Below are positions 11,368 through 23,738 of a stretch of DNA of 64,000 nt, one piece after another. The stretch covers positions 310,001-374,000 of the forward strand of contig JAKLNE010000022.1 of NCBI GenBank assembly GCA_022814615.1, given 5' to 3'. The first letter of the stretch is position 1. Each line of letters begins with the position of its first letter. The translations under genes were made by a program, and so were the position numbers. The stretch comes from Waltergamsia citrina. Taxonomy: Eukaryota; Ascomycota; Sordariomycetes; Hypocreales; Bionectriaceae. The notes under the pieces were generated by a model. That model was given only the letters and a program-made list of their open reading frames with translations. It had not been told where the DNA came from and did not search any database.

Positions 11368-12140
11368 GAACGTCATTACATCAGTGTGGTTCGGTGAGGG
11401 GAAGGGGGATTGGATGGGCGCTGAAGTTATCTCTGCATATGGATATACGTGATGGAACAAGTTAGGGCTGCAGGAGTCTTTTTGGGCAAAAGTCATGGAC
11501 AGCCCATCCGTAAATTGGGTGTGGCGCGGAAATGCTTATGGACATGTTGGCGTTTGTACAGATAGATGAGCAACATGACGGATGTTGAAAATAAAGAAAT
11601 AAAAAGGGCGAAGCATGTTTCATGACACATTCATCTTCATCTTGAGCAGTCATCAGGATGCGTCTAAGTTCAAAGGGGGCGTTGGGAAGCCATAGTGTGA
11701 ATGGCGATCTGAATGTGACACTATTTATACTGTAATCTTCTACTGTCACGAAATGTTGAGTAAAAGGGGTTGAGAGCAAATCATCATTTTCAAGATTCAA
11801 CGGGATTGTGCGACATGTCCATGTCATGCATTTGTAGATTACTCACCTGAACCCGATCGATGGCGTGGGACATTGGCGCGGCTTCTCCCGGCGTCGGATC
11901 CGTTGGTAGCGGCGTTGACCCGTCGAAATCATCGGCCCTCGGCTTCAGGGTCCTTTCTCCATCAATTCTACGACGTCAACCATCCACGAACAATTTGACA
12001 TCTAACATCCACACAAAGACCGACCAAAACGCCTATCACTGCAGTGAGGCTAAGAACTGAGAAAGAACATATAATAATAAAGCGCGACTTCCTGTAATAT
12101 CCCGACGGCGAGCTCTAGCAAAAAGAAGAACAAAAAAGTC
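11368..12140. other. Intergenic region between erv25 and the Sdh5 gene
   Basis: 773 bp, expected to hold the erv25 3' UTR, including the AATAAA hexamers, and the promoter of the next gene. A minus-strand open frame across 11462-11827 has no recognisable features and probably lies in the 3' UTR. Confidence 0.55.
11590..11603 (+). terminator. Candidate polyadenylation signals of erv25
   Basis: Two AATAAA hexamers (11590-11595 and 11598-11603) lie about 225 nt after the erv25 stop codon, a plausible distance for a fungal 3' end. Confidence 0.4.
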
Positions 12141-12916
12141 ATGACGCCTTCATCAACCCTCTCCCGGGCGGCCTTCCGTTCAGCCCGCAGGACCATCGCT
12201 TCGCCTGTGCGCCTGCTATCTACTACGACACGTCTCGCAAACAACCAACAGCAGCCCAATCAAACCGGCGAGCTAGGCGTCGGAGAGCTGCAGGGCGCCA
12301 AGTTTAAGATTGAGCCCCTCCGCCGAACCGGCGAGAACGTCGACACCAAGCGCGCTCGTCTGTTATGTACGTGCTCCCCCCTTATCTTCCTCTTTTACCG
12401 GCGGGACCTCCTCTCTTATCCAAAATAAGACGCAAAGACACGATTTGCTGACTCAAATGTCCCTTCCCTACAGATCAAGCCCGTAAGCGCGGCACTCTCG
12501 AATCCGACCTCCTCATGTCCACCTTCGCAGCCACCTACCTCTCCACCATGACCCCCTCCCAGCTCCACGAATTCGACCTCCTCCTCGACGAAAACGACTG
12601 GGACCTCTACTACTGGGCCACCCAGCGCGAAACCTCCGACTCCACGAACCCATCCTCCACGAATCCTTCCTACGCCGAGAGCCCCGCCAGCGCAACCGAC
12701 CCAACTAACGCTGAGGACGTCGTGAAGCGGGAGCCGCCGAAGGGGGAGTGGGCGCAGACGGTGGGGAACTTTAGGCCGGCGTATAGGCCGGTACCGCAGC
12801 GGTGGAGGGATAGTGAGGTTTTGGAGTTGTTGAGGGAGCATGTGAAGAATAGGAGTGTGCACGGGGGTGAGGGCACGGGGATGGCTTTTATGCCATCGCT
12901 GGAGGCCCAGAAGTAG
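12141..12916 (+). CDS. Succinate dehydrogenase assembly factor 2 (Sdh5/SDHAF2), 222 aa
   Basis: This mitochondrial matrix protein assists covalent flavinylation of the succinate dehydrogenase flavoprotein (respiratory complex II). Exons are 12141-12366 and 12474-12916, joined by a 107-nt intron. Residues about 1-35 are basic, Ser/Arg-rich and lack acidic residues, as expected of a mitochondrial presequence. The conserved core follows: ARLLYQARKRGTLESDLL, the family signature equivalent to bacterial SdhE RRG. A helical segment around FDLLLDENDWDLYYW comes next. Between residues about 130 and 160 there is a low-complexity Ser/Thr/Pro insert, and the C terminus is basic. It is tail-to-tail with the Mis13 gene. 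Confidence 0.92.
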
Positions 12917-13450
12917 GCTCGCAAGAGCTTGGGAGTATGCCCACATCATGAAAGTTCTTCAAATTAACGACGAGGTCACGCAGTAGAGTGTGACAGGCAT
13001 ATGTAGTTTTACAGAGAGGCATGAGACGCAGTTGTATCATCATTGGATGTATATCATAGAATTGCAAAGAAACTCAGCCCTTTAGGGGTATAAAATCTGG
13101 AAAGATATAATTTCTCACACAAGAAGCTGCAATAAGCCTGCGCTGTACAAACACCCAAAGTTACATGCCTGCCAGCCCCGTTCACTCCTTGTCATACATC
13201 GATCTTATAGCCATCTTGTTTGCGCCGCCTGCCGTGTGGCCCGAGTACGCGATTCAAATTCGGCGCCTCTTCCCCCCAAATATACATCATCATATCCAGG
13301 ACTCCGTCCGCCAAGTTCTGGTTAAGTTGGCGCACCAAAAACAAAAAGAAAACGCGAATCCAGACGCCTCGTCTCGTCATCAGTCTCGTAAATCAAAAGA
13401 AGCTTTGGAAATCTGAGAGAAAAGAAGGTAGGTAGAGGTAGTGTTTTGCA
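12917..13450. other. Convergent 3' intergenic region
   Basis: 534 bp between two facing stop codons, presumably both 3' UTRs. Short overlapping ORFs only; nothing else seen. Confidence 0.55.
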
Positions 13451-15084
13451 CTACCCTCCTTCGGGTAGTATGTTCCCCAGACTCCGGAGTACCTCCATGA
13501 TGGGCATCTCTTTCGTCCCTGAAACCGTCTTTTCTTTCTCGTCTCGTTCTCGTAACCGTAGAGAGCTCAGCTTCAACACCTTGTCGGCCTCCTCGCCAGC
13601 CACTGCCACTCGTTGGTCGAGCTTGTGCACGTTGTCTGCCAGTTGGTCGATTTCAAACTCTAGTGTCGAACGCACCCGTTGAAGCTTTTCCTCCGTCTGC
13701 AGCCGTACGGTTTCAAACGACAACGCTTCGTCTGATAAATATTTGTGTATCCTGCCGTCCTCTTCGTCTAATAGGTTGAAGTCAGGCAGCACGATCTCCT
13801 CCGACTCGTTTTCTGCATCAGTGAAGAGTAATGGTTGCTCAGGCGGTGGTTTCTGCATCGCTTTCCATGATGCTTTCTCCTCCTTTAACCTGATCATCTT
13901 GTCAGCAAGACCAACTTAAGCTACTTTGCGGGTGTCCTTACCTTTGAATGTTCTTTTCCAATTGCGCCAATTTCTCGTCCAGCTCAGTATTTCGAGGATT
14001 TGGTTTCAGTACTACTGGTGCCTTCGGCGCATCGTCTCTACTAAACCAATCCGAGAACTCAGACTTGGACCCAAAGTCCTTAAGTAATTGGTCCTGAATC
14101 GCCCGTGCTACACATTAATTAGCCTCGTAGCCCCCAACCTCCGTAATTGAATCTGAACTCACCTCCGTGGATTACGCTGGCGTTGACGGTCCCATGAGGT
14201 GGCTTTTCCGATAATGCGCGCTCTCCGCACCATGTCAACAGCTGCTTCATCCGCCGTGGCTCCGTCAACCCTTCGGCCTCAATGTGCTTGTAGAATTGCG
14301 ATGCCTTAACATCCTTGTGAGGCAGAGCTGTCTGTCCACTCTCAATCAAGGAGCTAGCTCTCCGCCCCCTTGAGCCCAAGCTACTCCTCCGGTTTGTCGT
14401 CCCCTTCTTTCGCATCTCTTTATTCCGGTTGATGATAGGAGTGTCGCTCATGGGCAGGGTGATTTTCGACTGCACAGCCTGTTCGGGCGGCGGAGGTGAG
14501 TCGAAAAGATGTCTCGAACGCGCCGCCGCCGCCGCCTTCGTCTTCGCACCATTTCGCCCTGATCCCGCACCGTTCGTCGTCGCAGGTTCCTCGCTCCCTC
14601 GTCCATCATCGGCAGGTACACGCGCGCTAGCCCCGCCCTTTCGTCCTCCCCTCTTAGGGGCCTTCGCAGGCGGTTCATCCTCAACCAAATCCCCCCCAGC
14701 CTTTCGACGTGCCGGCTGCTTCCTTGTCGTCGTCGGCCTCGCAGTAACAACCTCAACCTCGTCAATCGTCTCGGGCGCCGGCTCCTTCGATGCTACGCGT
14801 CCCTTCGCAGGCCTCCCCCTTCCAGGCTTCTTCGTCGGCTCCGACTCCTCTGTCTTCACCCTCTTAGACTTGCGCGTAAAGACAAAATCCTCGTCCCTTT
14901 CGTAATCAGCCCCAGCTACATCACACATATTAGTTAGGATTACGGTCTGGCACCACTGCGCGCCGTTGTTTTGCGCGCTTATCTTCGAAAACGTACCGGC
15001 CAGGCGCTTGCTTTGCCGGCGCTCCGGCTGGTTGTTCATGCTCAGAAGTTCAAGCGCCTGTCGAGTTTCCACGAGAGTCGTCAT
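13451..15084 (-). CDS. Kinetochore protein Mis13/Dsn1 (MIND complex), 481 aa
   Basis: Mis13/Dsn1 is a subunit of the Mis12/MIND complex linking inner kinetochore to the Ndc80 complex. Proposed exons are 15084-14997, 14915-14163, 14107-13942 and 13889-13451; introns are 81, 55 and 52 nt. The N-terminal third is basic and disordered with AT-hook-like GRGRP sequence. The diagnostic block follows at roughly residues 245-315: SLGSRGRRASSLIESG, then FYKHIEAEGL and EPRRMKQLLTWCGERAL. The C-terminal part is charged and coiled-coil forming (around TEEKLQRVRSTLEFEIDQL). The first intron has no stop in frame (81 nt), so an unspliced reading is also possible, but GTACGT, a CTAAC motif and a TGTAG acceptor favour splicing. 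The name rests on recalled family motifs. Confidence 0.87.
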
Positions 15085-16390
15085 GGATGGCTTTTTCGGA
15101 AATACATGGACGCCAAAACGGGGGGTTCGGGTTGGGTGTTCTGCGGGAGCGGTCGCGCGAAACGGCGTGAGGCCCCGAGTTTATCGTGGAGTACAGTTCG
15201 GTGCCGCCAATCGCGTCGTCACTGCCCGGAACAACCACGGGCGATTGGCAATCGTGGTTGGGTCGTCAGAAGCGTCTCCGCGCGGACTATTTCGCGTCTC
15301 GAATTCCCTCGATGGGTTGGGTTCGTTGCGTTATCGCGTACTAGATGTGGTCGTGGGTAGGAATAGTGGCGCGCGGTTTGCAGTTCTTCGTGGTTGAGGG
15401 CGTCTCTGCATTGTTTACAGAGGGAGGCTTCCAACAAGCGCGCTAATCCTGTTTAGGGAATTTCTGCACCCCACCACAGTGAGTCCTCATGCACAAACAA
15501 GAAGCACGTGACCTCCTCTACCAACTCCAGGACGCGGCTTACACACTTCATTCTTATCCATCAGGATTGTTCTACGTGATCTGCCTGGGAGGCTTATTTG
15601 TGTTGCTTCAAAAAGACAATTTTCGTTTATACATTCTATAGGCAAACGAAACGTTCGAAAAGAACCAATGCGGACCTGTGTTTGACTACTTGAACCACTC
15701 GTGCTGCTCAATATTAGGCCGGCGCCTTGTTCAGAGAAGTTACCCACGATCAGCACCATCATGCTTTTATCTTGGTTCCGTCGTCATTCCAAATCCCTGT
15801 AGCTTCCGTTGCATATTGCTACTCCCATTTTCCCGTGCAATGCATTCCGACAACACCATGTACATGTGCCTACTCCAGATATCAACAAGCCTGTCCAACC
15901 CAAAACGCCAAAAAGTAACATATCAACACAGAAATCGTAGGTAGAAGACAAAGCCTCTCCACTTGAACCCCTCGGAAACGTGCGAACACGCCGCAAGTAT
16001 GTACGTATAATACCAAGAAGGGAAAGTAAAATAAGGTGAATGGCACGACTTCTGGCGTGTACGGAAGCCGTGACAGTGATCGGACGACATGCAATGAGTC
16101 TTACTACCATGTTGGTAGTCCTATCGCGGTCCCAAGCATAATAGCGAGGGGTACAGCTGGAGCCACAAGAAATGCCCGCAACACCACGATGCTCCGACCG
16201 TATGTTGCTTGCGGATCAACTGGAAGACTCGTCACGAGTAGGGTTGAGCTGAATGTAACCCTTGATGATCAAAGTCTCCCGATGACTGGTCTGTCAAGTG
16301 CGCGATGTTTTCCGTGCACTGTGGCATCGGATGCAGCATATTCATGGTTCCAGTCTGTGGATCAGTCTCTTCAGCAAGAGCGATCCCACT
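15085..16390. other. Intergenic region between mis13 and the bZIP gene
   Basis: About 1.3 kb containing the mis13 promoter (near 15085-15500, overlapped by shadow ORFs) and the 3' UTR of the bZIP gene. No supported gene. Confidence 0.55.
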
Positions 16391-18277
16391 CTAAGAGAAA
16401 CGTCTCTGCACGCCCTGTCCAGCCATAACCTGCTGATTCATAGGTCCAGCCATTTGGTAGGGATTCATTTGCTGGTTGAAGGGATCATGCTGAGGCACCT
16501 GATTCACCTGGTTCATGAAAGCGCTGTGCATCCCTTGCTGTTGTGTAACAGGGCAGTCCTTGTGAGCAAGCAAGAGGGTCTTCAAGTTGACAACCTCTTC
16601 ACGTAGCTGCGTAATCTGTGCGGTGAGAGCCTCGTTCTCGTTACTGAACATCTCCACCTTGCTTTGCAGATTCGCCAGCCACTGCTTCTTTCGCTGACGA
16701 CATTTAAGAGCCGCCACACTGAAAACATGTTAGTGATACTCGTCAGATAGAAATGAAGTCAAGTTTAAAGGCATGTACTAACCGATTGCGCTCGAGGAAG
16801 TTTTTGCGCTTCTCCTCGTCAGTCATCTTAGTCTTGTTACCGGCCTCATCCACCTTCATATCCTCCTCGTCAGAAGGCTCTTCGCTCATGGTGCCGTTTG
16901 TAGGGGCAGCGTTGTTGCCCTTGGCTTTCTTATTGGGAGGAGCCTTAGTTGGAGGATCCTCAGCTTTCCTTCTCCCGTTGGTTGCAGGAGGGTTCTTCTT
17001 TCCTTTGCCTCGAGTAGTGGGTTTAGGTTGTTCACTCTCATCCGACATATTACTGTTCTCACTACCTCCTTGTGCTGATTGAGCTGAGCCGCCGCCGTTG
17101 ACTTGCGGTGCAGCCTGGCCGGCGGTAGCAGCTTGTCCTTGGCCTGCAGGAGCAGCCGATGTAGCGTACTGATTTGAGTTTTGTGTGCCGTTCCTTCCTT
17201 GGGCGCCCTGTGCAAGCATAAACAGGCCGTTGGCAGCGTCGTTGTCGTGAGGGTCAAAAGACTTGGGCTCAGCCTTGACTTGAGTAGAGCCGTTAGGCAT
17301 TTCTTGGGGTTGTGATGTAGCGGCCTGCTGCGGTTGCTGTTGCGGCTGGGCTTGAGACTGTGTCTGTTGTTGCGATTGCTGTTGATTTTGCGTATTACCG
17401 TTGGAATCACGCTTCGCAGCCGCACTCATAGCAGTGCGGTGGAAGTCTAGTGTGCTGGGAGTTGCGCCGCCGCTGGCGAGCTGCGCGATAAAGGCTTGTG
17501 AGTTTGGACTGGGGGCCGGGAACATAGACCCGCTGCCTCCTGGGGTAAGTCCAGAGCGTAAAGACGACTCGTTCGGTGTAGGGAAGCCGCCGCGTAGGTG
17601 ATGTGTATCTCCAAAGTAGTCGTTGGCTGGGCCCGAAAGCATGGCAGGGCTAAGGGGTCCAGTGCGCAACGAACCTCCTCCCCAGTTGAAAGGAGTCGCG
17701 TTACTTCCTGGCAGCAGCGACGACGGCGACGTCAAGGCGTGAACCGACGGCAGCTTGGTGCCTCCAGGTGTCTCTGGCGCACCACCCCCGAAAGATTGTT
17801 CAAACGGGTTGGGCTCCAGGCTGAGAGAGCCTCCTCCTGGCTGTTGAGAGAAGTAGTCGGGTGTTTCTGAAGCGCCCTGCTGCTGTTGTTGACCCGGTCG
17901 TGGTGGCGGCGCAAGAGGTTTGGCAGCTTCGGCATTGGATGCGCCGTCCGTCTTGCTGGCTTGATCTGACTTTGCTTCTGAAGCGGCGTCTATGGTGATG
18001 ACAATGTTAGTCTGGCTATGGTAAAGCAATAACCAATATCCAATGCGGTGTGAACTCGGTGAGGCAAGGCTAATTAGGCTGCAAGGCTAGTAGGGCGCAG
18101 GCAGACAGGATGAGCGACGGTGAGGTGAGGACGTTGACGATGTTGCATCATCACTAGCCATGAGGGGGGTCGTGCAAGGCTGGGTAAAGGCTTACCTGGT
18201 CGCGGAGGCGATTTGTTCGTCTTTGGGGGTGTCTTGGACTGACCTCTGGATGAGGCGTCGATCGTGGCAGTCCCCAT
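16391..18277 (-). CDS. atfA: AtfA/Atf1-type bZIP transcription factor, 538 aa
   Basis: ATF/CREB-family regulator; in fungi these act downstream of the Hog1/Sty1 stress MAP kinase and bind CRE-like TGACGT sites. Exons are 18277-18196, 17989-16783 and 16718-16391, with introns of 206 and 64 nt. The N-terminal half contains the Aft1-type blocks around PNPFEQSFGGG, TKLPSVHALTSPSSLLPG and SPAMLSGPANDYFG. A Gln-rich segment follows (about residues 225-260). The bZIP spans about residues 415-480: basic motif ERNRVAALKCRQRKKQW and a heptad of leucines and other hydrophobics. Several Ser-Pro/Thr-Pro sites fit MAPK control. The second intron splits the basic region exactly in the Arg codon before VAALKCR. 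The first intron is long for this window. Partial CRE sites lie upstream. The symbol is by family; orthology was not tested. Confidence 0.9.
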
Positions 18278-19007
18278 GACGACAATGATGTATTATATTA
18301 TAATAGGGGAAAAAGGTAGAAGAGAAAGGTGGGGAGAGAAGGAACAGATGGGAGAGTTGGGAGGACCAAAGACGCAGATGAGGTCAGAGGCGAAGCGGCA
18401 GAGACCGAGACGGTGGCCTGGCGGTAGCCTCGGACAGGCGCAACAGGCGCAAATAGGCGATGAGTCTAGCGGACTCCGGGGGCCTAGCAAGTGCTAACAC
18501 AGGCTACAAGGGCCCGGGTAGCGCAAACACAACGGAGGCGATGGCTGAAAGTAAAATCTTCCCTCCTTCGCACCGCTAAAGCAAGGCAGTTGGCACCCGA
18601 TAAAAAATGCCGACTAAACAAACTTGTGGTTCTCCTCCTTGTTCTTGACTTGGAATTTTATGGTTTCTTTGCCTTCAGATTTCGCTGCTATTGGCTCTGA
18701 TGGAGCAGGCGTCGCATAGGTAGCCTCGTGGTGCGTGCACCGATGAACGATTGGGAAGTCTAGGATTTTTTTCCCCCTTCTCCCGTCTTCGCCAACGCGA
18801 CAACCACGATGACGAACAACGAGCGCAAACCTCGACAAAAGATAGCGCCGGGCAGCTCGAAAGAAAAAAACAATAGTCGGAAACTGGCGACCCGAATTCA
18901 GGTAGGATCGTGTATCGAAGGTGCTGCCGCAAACGGTGGGCAGTGGACGGTGCTTGGCTTGCTGGGTGCAATGCTAAGGTTCGTGGGAGCATTCGACAGA
19001 GAAAAAG

Positions 19008-19023
19008 ACGTCAGAGATGACGT
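19008..19023. promoter_or_regulatory. Paired CRE-like half sites upstream of atfA
   Basis: ACGTCA (19008-19013) and TGACGT (19018-19023) are separated by four bases, about 0.73 kb upstream of the bZIP start codon. They fit the core recognised by ATF/CREB bZIP proteins. Whether they lie in promoter or transcribed leader is unknown. Confidence 0.4.
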
Positions 19024-20556
19024 TGTGAAGCAGCGAGTCGCAGAAAAAAAAAAGAAGGCGGCGGTGGGCTGGTCTTGTGTGGCCAGCGCCGCCAGCCGCC
19101 TCCCCCAACACGCCCCGACCCAGGCCCGCCTGTCTCGCCTTATTCGTACTGGCCTTAGGCCGCCGGGCTTGAGCGCTGGGGCCAGGAAGGATCGGGGGGT
19201 GGATGCCCACTGGATAGGGGATGCCTCTAGGGGCGGTCGGGGTGATTTCCGCTGACAAACCAGGGTCGTCCGCACTGTGTCGCACCGTATTCTTCCATAC
19301 TCTCTTCCAGACTCTGCACTCCTATTGGCCATCCGCTGCAGCCAGCACAGCTGCTCTGGCCAACTACTGAGCAAGCCCTCCCAGCGTTCCCACCTCAATC
19401 CCCCCCCTCCAAAATTGCTAAGCACATGGAACGCGACGTCCACGATCGCGATGACGACGATGAAGGACGCTCTCTCTACTGTTCTCGTATCGTAATTGAG
19501 TCTGCGGGCCAGATAGTCCGCCTGCCCTGGACCGGTTTGATCGTGAATCTACGCTAGCGCATCGGCTCGTCCATCTCCCTCTACAGATTCCGACTCCAAG
19601 GCCACTTTCCCCGTAATGCACCTCCGATTCTCGACGCGGCCTAACGGACAGCGGCAGGCTACGGTACACAGGCAACGAAGACCCCAAGTCATTTGACAGC
19701 CCAGCTTCAGTACGAGTACGATGCGGAGTAATATTCGATTTCCGTACTGTGCATCGCTATCGTCGCGCCATAACTTCTCCACCTCTCGCGTGTTAAGCTG
19801 GAGTCTCAGTGGCTGCATGCAATGAGATTGTGGGTCTAAAATCCCTGGTAACCCACACTGTCCGGCCAAGAAGCACAGTCGTCATAGGTCCAACGGAGGA
19901 GTCCCTCCACGAGGTCGTGACGCCAAGCAAGCAGCCGTAACCGTTTTCGACGTCGGTGAGCAGCTGCTTGATAATTGCCCTCCATTTCGCGCAACGGCAT
20001 GAACCAGAGCAAGGGTGATCGATAATGGTGGACGACAAACTGAGACGATAAGCATCGCAGTATCCGTTGTTTCTCCCTCGAGGCTTGTCAAACATGCGAT
20101 GCGATTTCCAAGCCGGCGAGGTATGTGGCGCCTTGCCGGCTCACTAAAGAATTACCGATGGTATTGTTAATACTCAAGTCGTAGACTACTGCTCCTTTTT
20201 TCACGGAGTTAACTGAGCACGGGCCGGCCACTTTCCTAAAATGATTGCCAATCTGTCTCTTTCTAGCCAGACCCATCATTCAACCGCAATCACTCTTTGG
20301 TGCCATTTCTACCAATTACTAATGCTCAAGGGCCAAAGCCTCGGCGGAACAAAATCTCCCATCGGCGCATTTCTACGAGTTCCAAGTCGCATCTCACGCG
20401 ACAACAGAACAAGTGGCCAGCTGAACTAAAGTAAACTACTACTAGTAGTAATGATACGGTCATTCCTTTCAATGCACAGTGTTCCAAATAAAAATCCCAC
20501 TATTATTATCTCCTCATCCTATTATGCCCACCATCCATCTTTTAAAGGGAAGCGGA

Positions 20557-20564
20557 TGACGTCA
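20557..20564. promoter_or_regulatory. Perfect CRE palindrome TGACGTCA
   Basis: Exact 8-bp CRE in the long region upstream of the bZIP gene, about 2.3 kb from its start codon. Chance occurrence is possible: another copy lies at 54230-54237 between two 3' ends, where a promoter role is unlikely. Confidence 0.35.
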
Positions 20565-22023
20565 GACTTACCGGTCAACCTTCACAGTCATCCCCTCAGT
20601 TTAATCTGACCCGCGAAACGTTTCAACGCGTATTTGGTCCTGGCGTATTGAACGGAGAATGTAAACCAATAGCGCGGCACGGCATCACAACATCCCACGT
20701 TCGATGTGGTTTTTGAAGGGCGGAGTCCAGACGCAGCCTCGGAAACCGTCAATGCCAGAAATCACCACGTTCCTTATCGTAGGTCTGGTGTCTGTGCTCG
20801 TGAATGTTTTTGTTTTCTAGGCAAACCACCAATGCAGACAAAGAAGGCAGTATTTGATTTCAAAGAAGACTACGATCGTAGATCTCTTCTCTGTGTAAGA
20901 CTGCTCAAGTAATCCCAAACCCTGTAAGCATAGCCAGTATCTATCGAACAGCTTCGTATAACGCTAGCATGGACAGCACTCGTAGTAGCGGCTGTGCCAG
21001 ACACGCCCATCTTCGCGCGTTTGAGAGCCGCCCCACCACCACCAAAACGCGTCCACGCAAACCCCCGAACGATGACGTATCTATCCTCTCAACTTGATGC
21101 CATGCATCTCAACAACCCTGAACAGCGAAAAAAGAAGCCAGAATCGAAGAAGGGGAAAAAGGTAGGGCATGCGGCTGAGAAAGTTTCCCCCGGCGCAAGC
21201 GACCCATTCCTTGCTTATTTGCTTGGCCAGCATTCCATTGGTCTACGAGTAGAAGGTTGTTGACGGGGAGAAAGTCCGCACCATAAGGATCGAGATATGA
21301 TAGATGATTCGCTCGTCGATGGATTTGACAACCTCGATCGATCTCCCCATCCCTCCATTTCAGGTTTATCGAACACTTGTGCTCCAACGCCGGAAGAAAA
21401 AGAAACAAGGGAAACAGAGAAGGAAAATTCAATTCGATATGCCAGCCTAGAGACCAAGTCTATTTTCAGGTGATGAACTCCGAGTCCCTGCTTGGCAGAT
21501 ACCGCCTGGTAACCTACCCAATCGGGAATCATACACTTTTTTCAATATTGCAACCAGTTTGTTGGATCTATGACTATTCCCTTCAATATTTATGAAGTAA
21601 GAGTCTAGAGCACTACATCCTTTGATGGCCAGCTCGCATTGCTCAATCAGTTGCCGAGAACCACCTGCCGCGTCCAACGGCTTACGGTGTTGTAAGTGAT
21701 AGGACATTTTGAAGCACCACGTCTAGTTGGCCAGTGCCGTTTTTATACGATTCCAGCAGAAGCTGTCTTTGACATCAACTAGATCTCAAGAGTTGACAGT
21801 TAGTTCCATACTGATGACATGAAATGAGATACCTTAATTGACTTGCATTGATTGATTGTTGACCATACATTCATCTTGGCCTATGTACCTCTGTCCTTTC
21901 CGAATTCTCAAGTCAACTTTTGTGAGACCGAAATGCGTCGAGGCCTCTGATCTCTGGACTCTCCAGTTGGACATTGTCACATCTAGCTACGCACCAGCAC
22001 CTCAAAGGCAGTGTTTCTTCCCT

Positions 22024-23738
22024 CTACCAGCCATCAGAGGCTCCATTGAACTGAGTGTCAACAGCGTTTCCCTGGCCCCACGAATCATCAGCGGCCTGGA
22101 CATTCCAAGAAGCATCGTTTCCTCCGCCAGGGGCATCGTCGTCGTCCAGCCCCTCAGCAGTGGGCTGCTTGCAGCGAACTTTGGTATGCCCAAATTGCTG
22201 GCAGTTTGAACACTGCACCTTGCTGTCTGTTGTCATATTGTTAGCTACTGAAGCCATGGAAATTTCAAGAGCAAGCCTTCATTAGGTATCTGATATACTC
22301 ACAGTCACGGGGTTGGTCACAATCCTTCCTCATATGGCCCTCCTTACCACAGTTGTGGCAAGCCATGTCACCACCGGCCTGAGGGCAGTCTTTGGCCATG
22401 TGGCCCTCTATTCTCAAGTCAGAGTTCATCATTCCTCCTTTTGTGGTCGGAGAAGGTAGGGATGAACTTACTCTCTCCGCATTTGCGGCAGTCAACGTTG
22501 TCCATATTGGGGGGCTCTGGACAGTCCTTGGCATTGTGGCCGGATTGACTATTCATAATTAGTCAAGGTCAGCTGTCAGATTAGGATGTATGAGACTTAC
22601 TTGCAGTTCCTGCAGGCAGACTTGTCGACACGAGGTTGAGGGCCTGGACAAGCATTTAATGAGGCTGGTTCAAGTGCTGAGTGTGCTGACGAGTCTTACA
22701 ATTGCGCTGAAGATGACCTTCCTCCTTGCAGTTGTTGCAAACTCTTGCTTCCTTAACCCTCTCCCGCTCCGGTTCAGGGCAGGACTTGGAGTTGTGTCCA
22801 TATTCATCGCAATTGTGGCATCTCGTCTTGCCACTTTCGACGGTGTCTCCAGCATCGTCAAGTCGAGAAATCAACTCCTCTCGGGACTCTGGCCAACCCT
22901 CTCGCTCGCGAGGGCGAGAAGGTTTCTCCGAGAAGCGATACGAAACGGTGTACTTCTTACCAATGTGGCCTTGAAGGTCCATATTGGTGAAGGCTCCTTC
23001 CAAGTTGCGCTCCAGTCCAATGAACCAAAAGTTGATTCCGTTGTCGATGAACGACATTTGGAGCTCTTTGAAGGTAGGCACGCCATCAAGCGCCTTGACG
23101 TACTCCTGAAGTGCCTCCTTCGCATCGTCAATGTCTCTTTCTTTGGTAGCTTGGACAAGCTTCTTCCAGGCGTCGTCGGGTGACACGTCAGCAACATCAT
23201 CTCTTTTGACTGGTATAGGTTTGTCACAGTCGTTTTGTATGTGGCCTAAATATCTACAATTAGCTTTACGTAGCAAACAATCCTCAAGATGATACAAACC
23301 TTCTTCACCACATCGGTGGCAAGCAAGAGGCTTTTTGTCAGGACATTCTTTGGAGATATGTCCCGGCTGCTTGCACGTGAAGCATACCATATCGGTCCCA
23401 GATGGGCACTCATCGCGTCGGTGGCTTTGCTTTGATTAGCGAGCTTGACCAACACGTAGATACGAAACTCACCCAGGTTCACCACATCCGAAGCATTTCT
23501 TCTCTCCATCATTTCCGTTCATGCCCATGCCCATGTCTCCAGTGGCACCGGCATCATTGAAGCTGGCGCTTCCTCCGACATCGCCTTCGTTCCACTCAGT
23601 GGCATTCTGTCCCCAGACGTCTTGTCCAGCAGCGCCGCCTTCCCAGGCAGCATTGTCGGCCTGGCCACCTCCCCAAGCAGCGTTATTGTCCTGGCCACCT
23701 CCCCATTGATCTTCGGTGCCATTGTTCCACTCCGCCAT
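22024..23738 (-). CDS. CCHC zinc-knuckle protein with nine knuckles (CnjB/Gis2-like), 454 aa
   Basis: Zinc knuckles (C-x2-C-x4-H-x4-C) bind single-stranded RNA or DNA; fungal relatives are annotated as CnjB- or Gis2-type proteins. Exons are 23738-23473, 23424-23300, 23245-22700, 22643-22601, 22548-22472, 22407-22303 and 22226-22024; six introns of 48-76 nt. The N-terminal 80 residues are Gly/Asn/Trp-rich with repeated AAWGGGQ-like units. Three knuckles follow (CFGCGEPGHRRDEC, CFTCKQPGHISKEC, CHRCGEEGHIQNDC). A helical, charged domain of about 140 residues (around DAWKKLVQATKERDIDDAKEAL) then separates them from six more knuckles. The C terminus is acidic with Gly/Trp. Five or six introns cut within or beside knuckles, which supports the exon model because each join restores the metal ligands. 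Specific function is unknown. Confidence 0.87.

Larger units (their letters stand above)
18278..22023. promoter_or_regulatory. 3.7-kb region upstream of the bZIP gene
   Basis: Long regulatory region and probable 5' leader of the bZIP gene (nearer 18278), plus the 3' UTR of the CCHC gene (nearer 22023). It contains ATF/CREB-type sites at 19008-19023 and 20557-20564 and a palindromic ACTACTACTAGTAGTA at 20435-20450. Short open frames near 20970-21263 have no recognisable motif and conflict between frames. Confidence 0.5.

Noticed and set aside
20970..21263. Short basic ORFs (two frames)
   Set aside because: Competing frames from nearby ATGs, no conserved pattern recognised, and no confident splicing.
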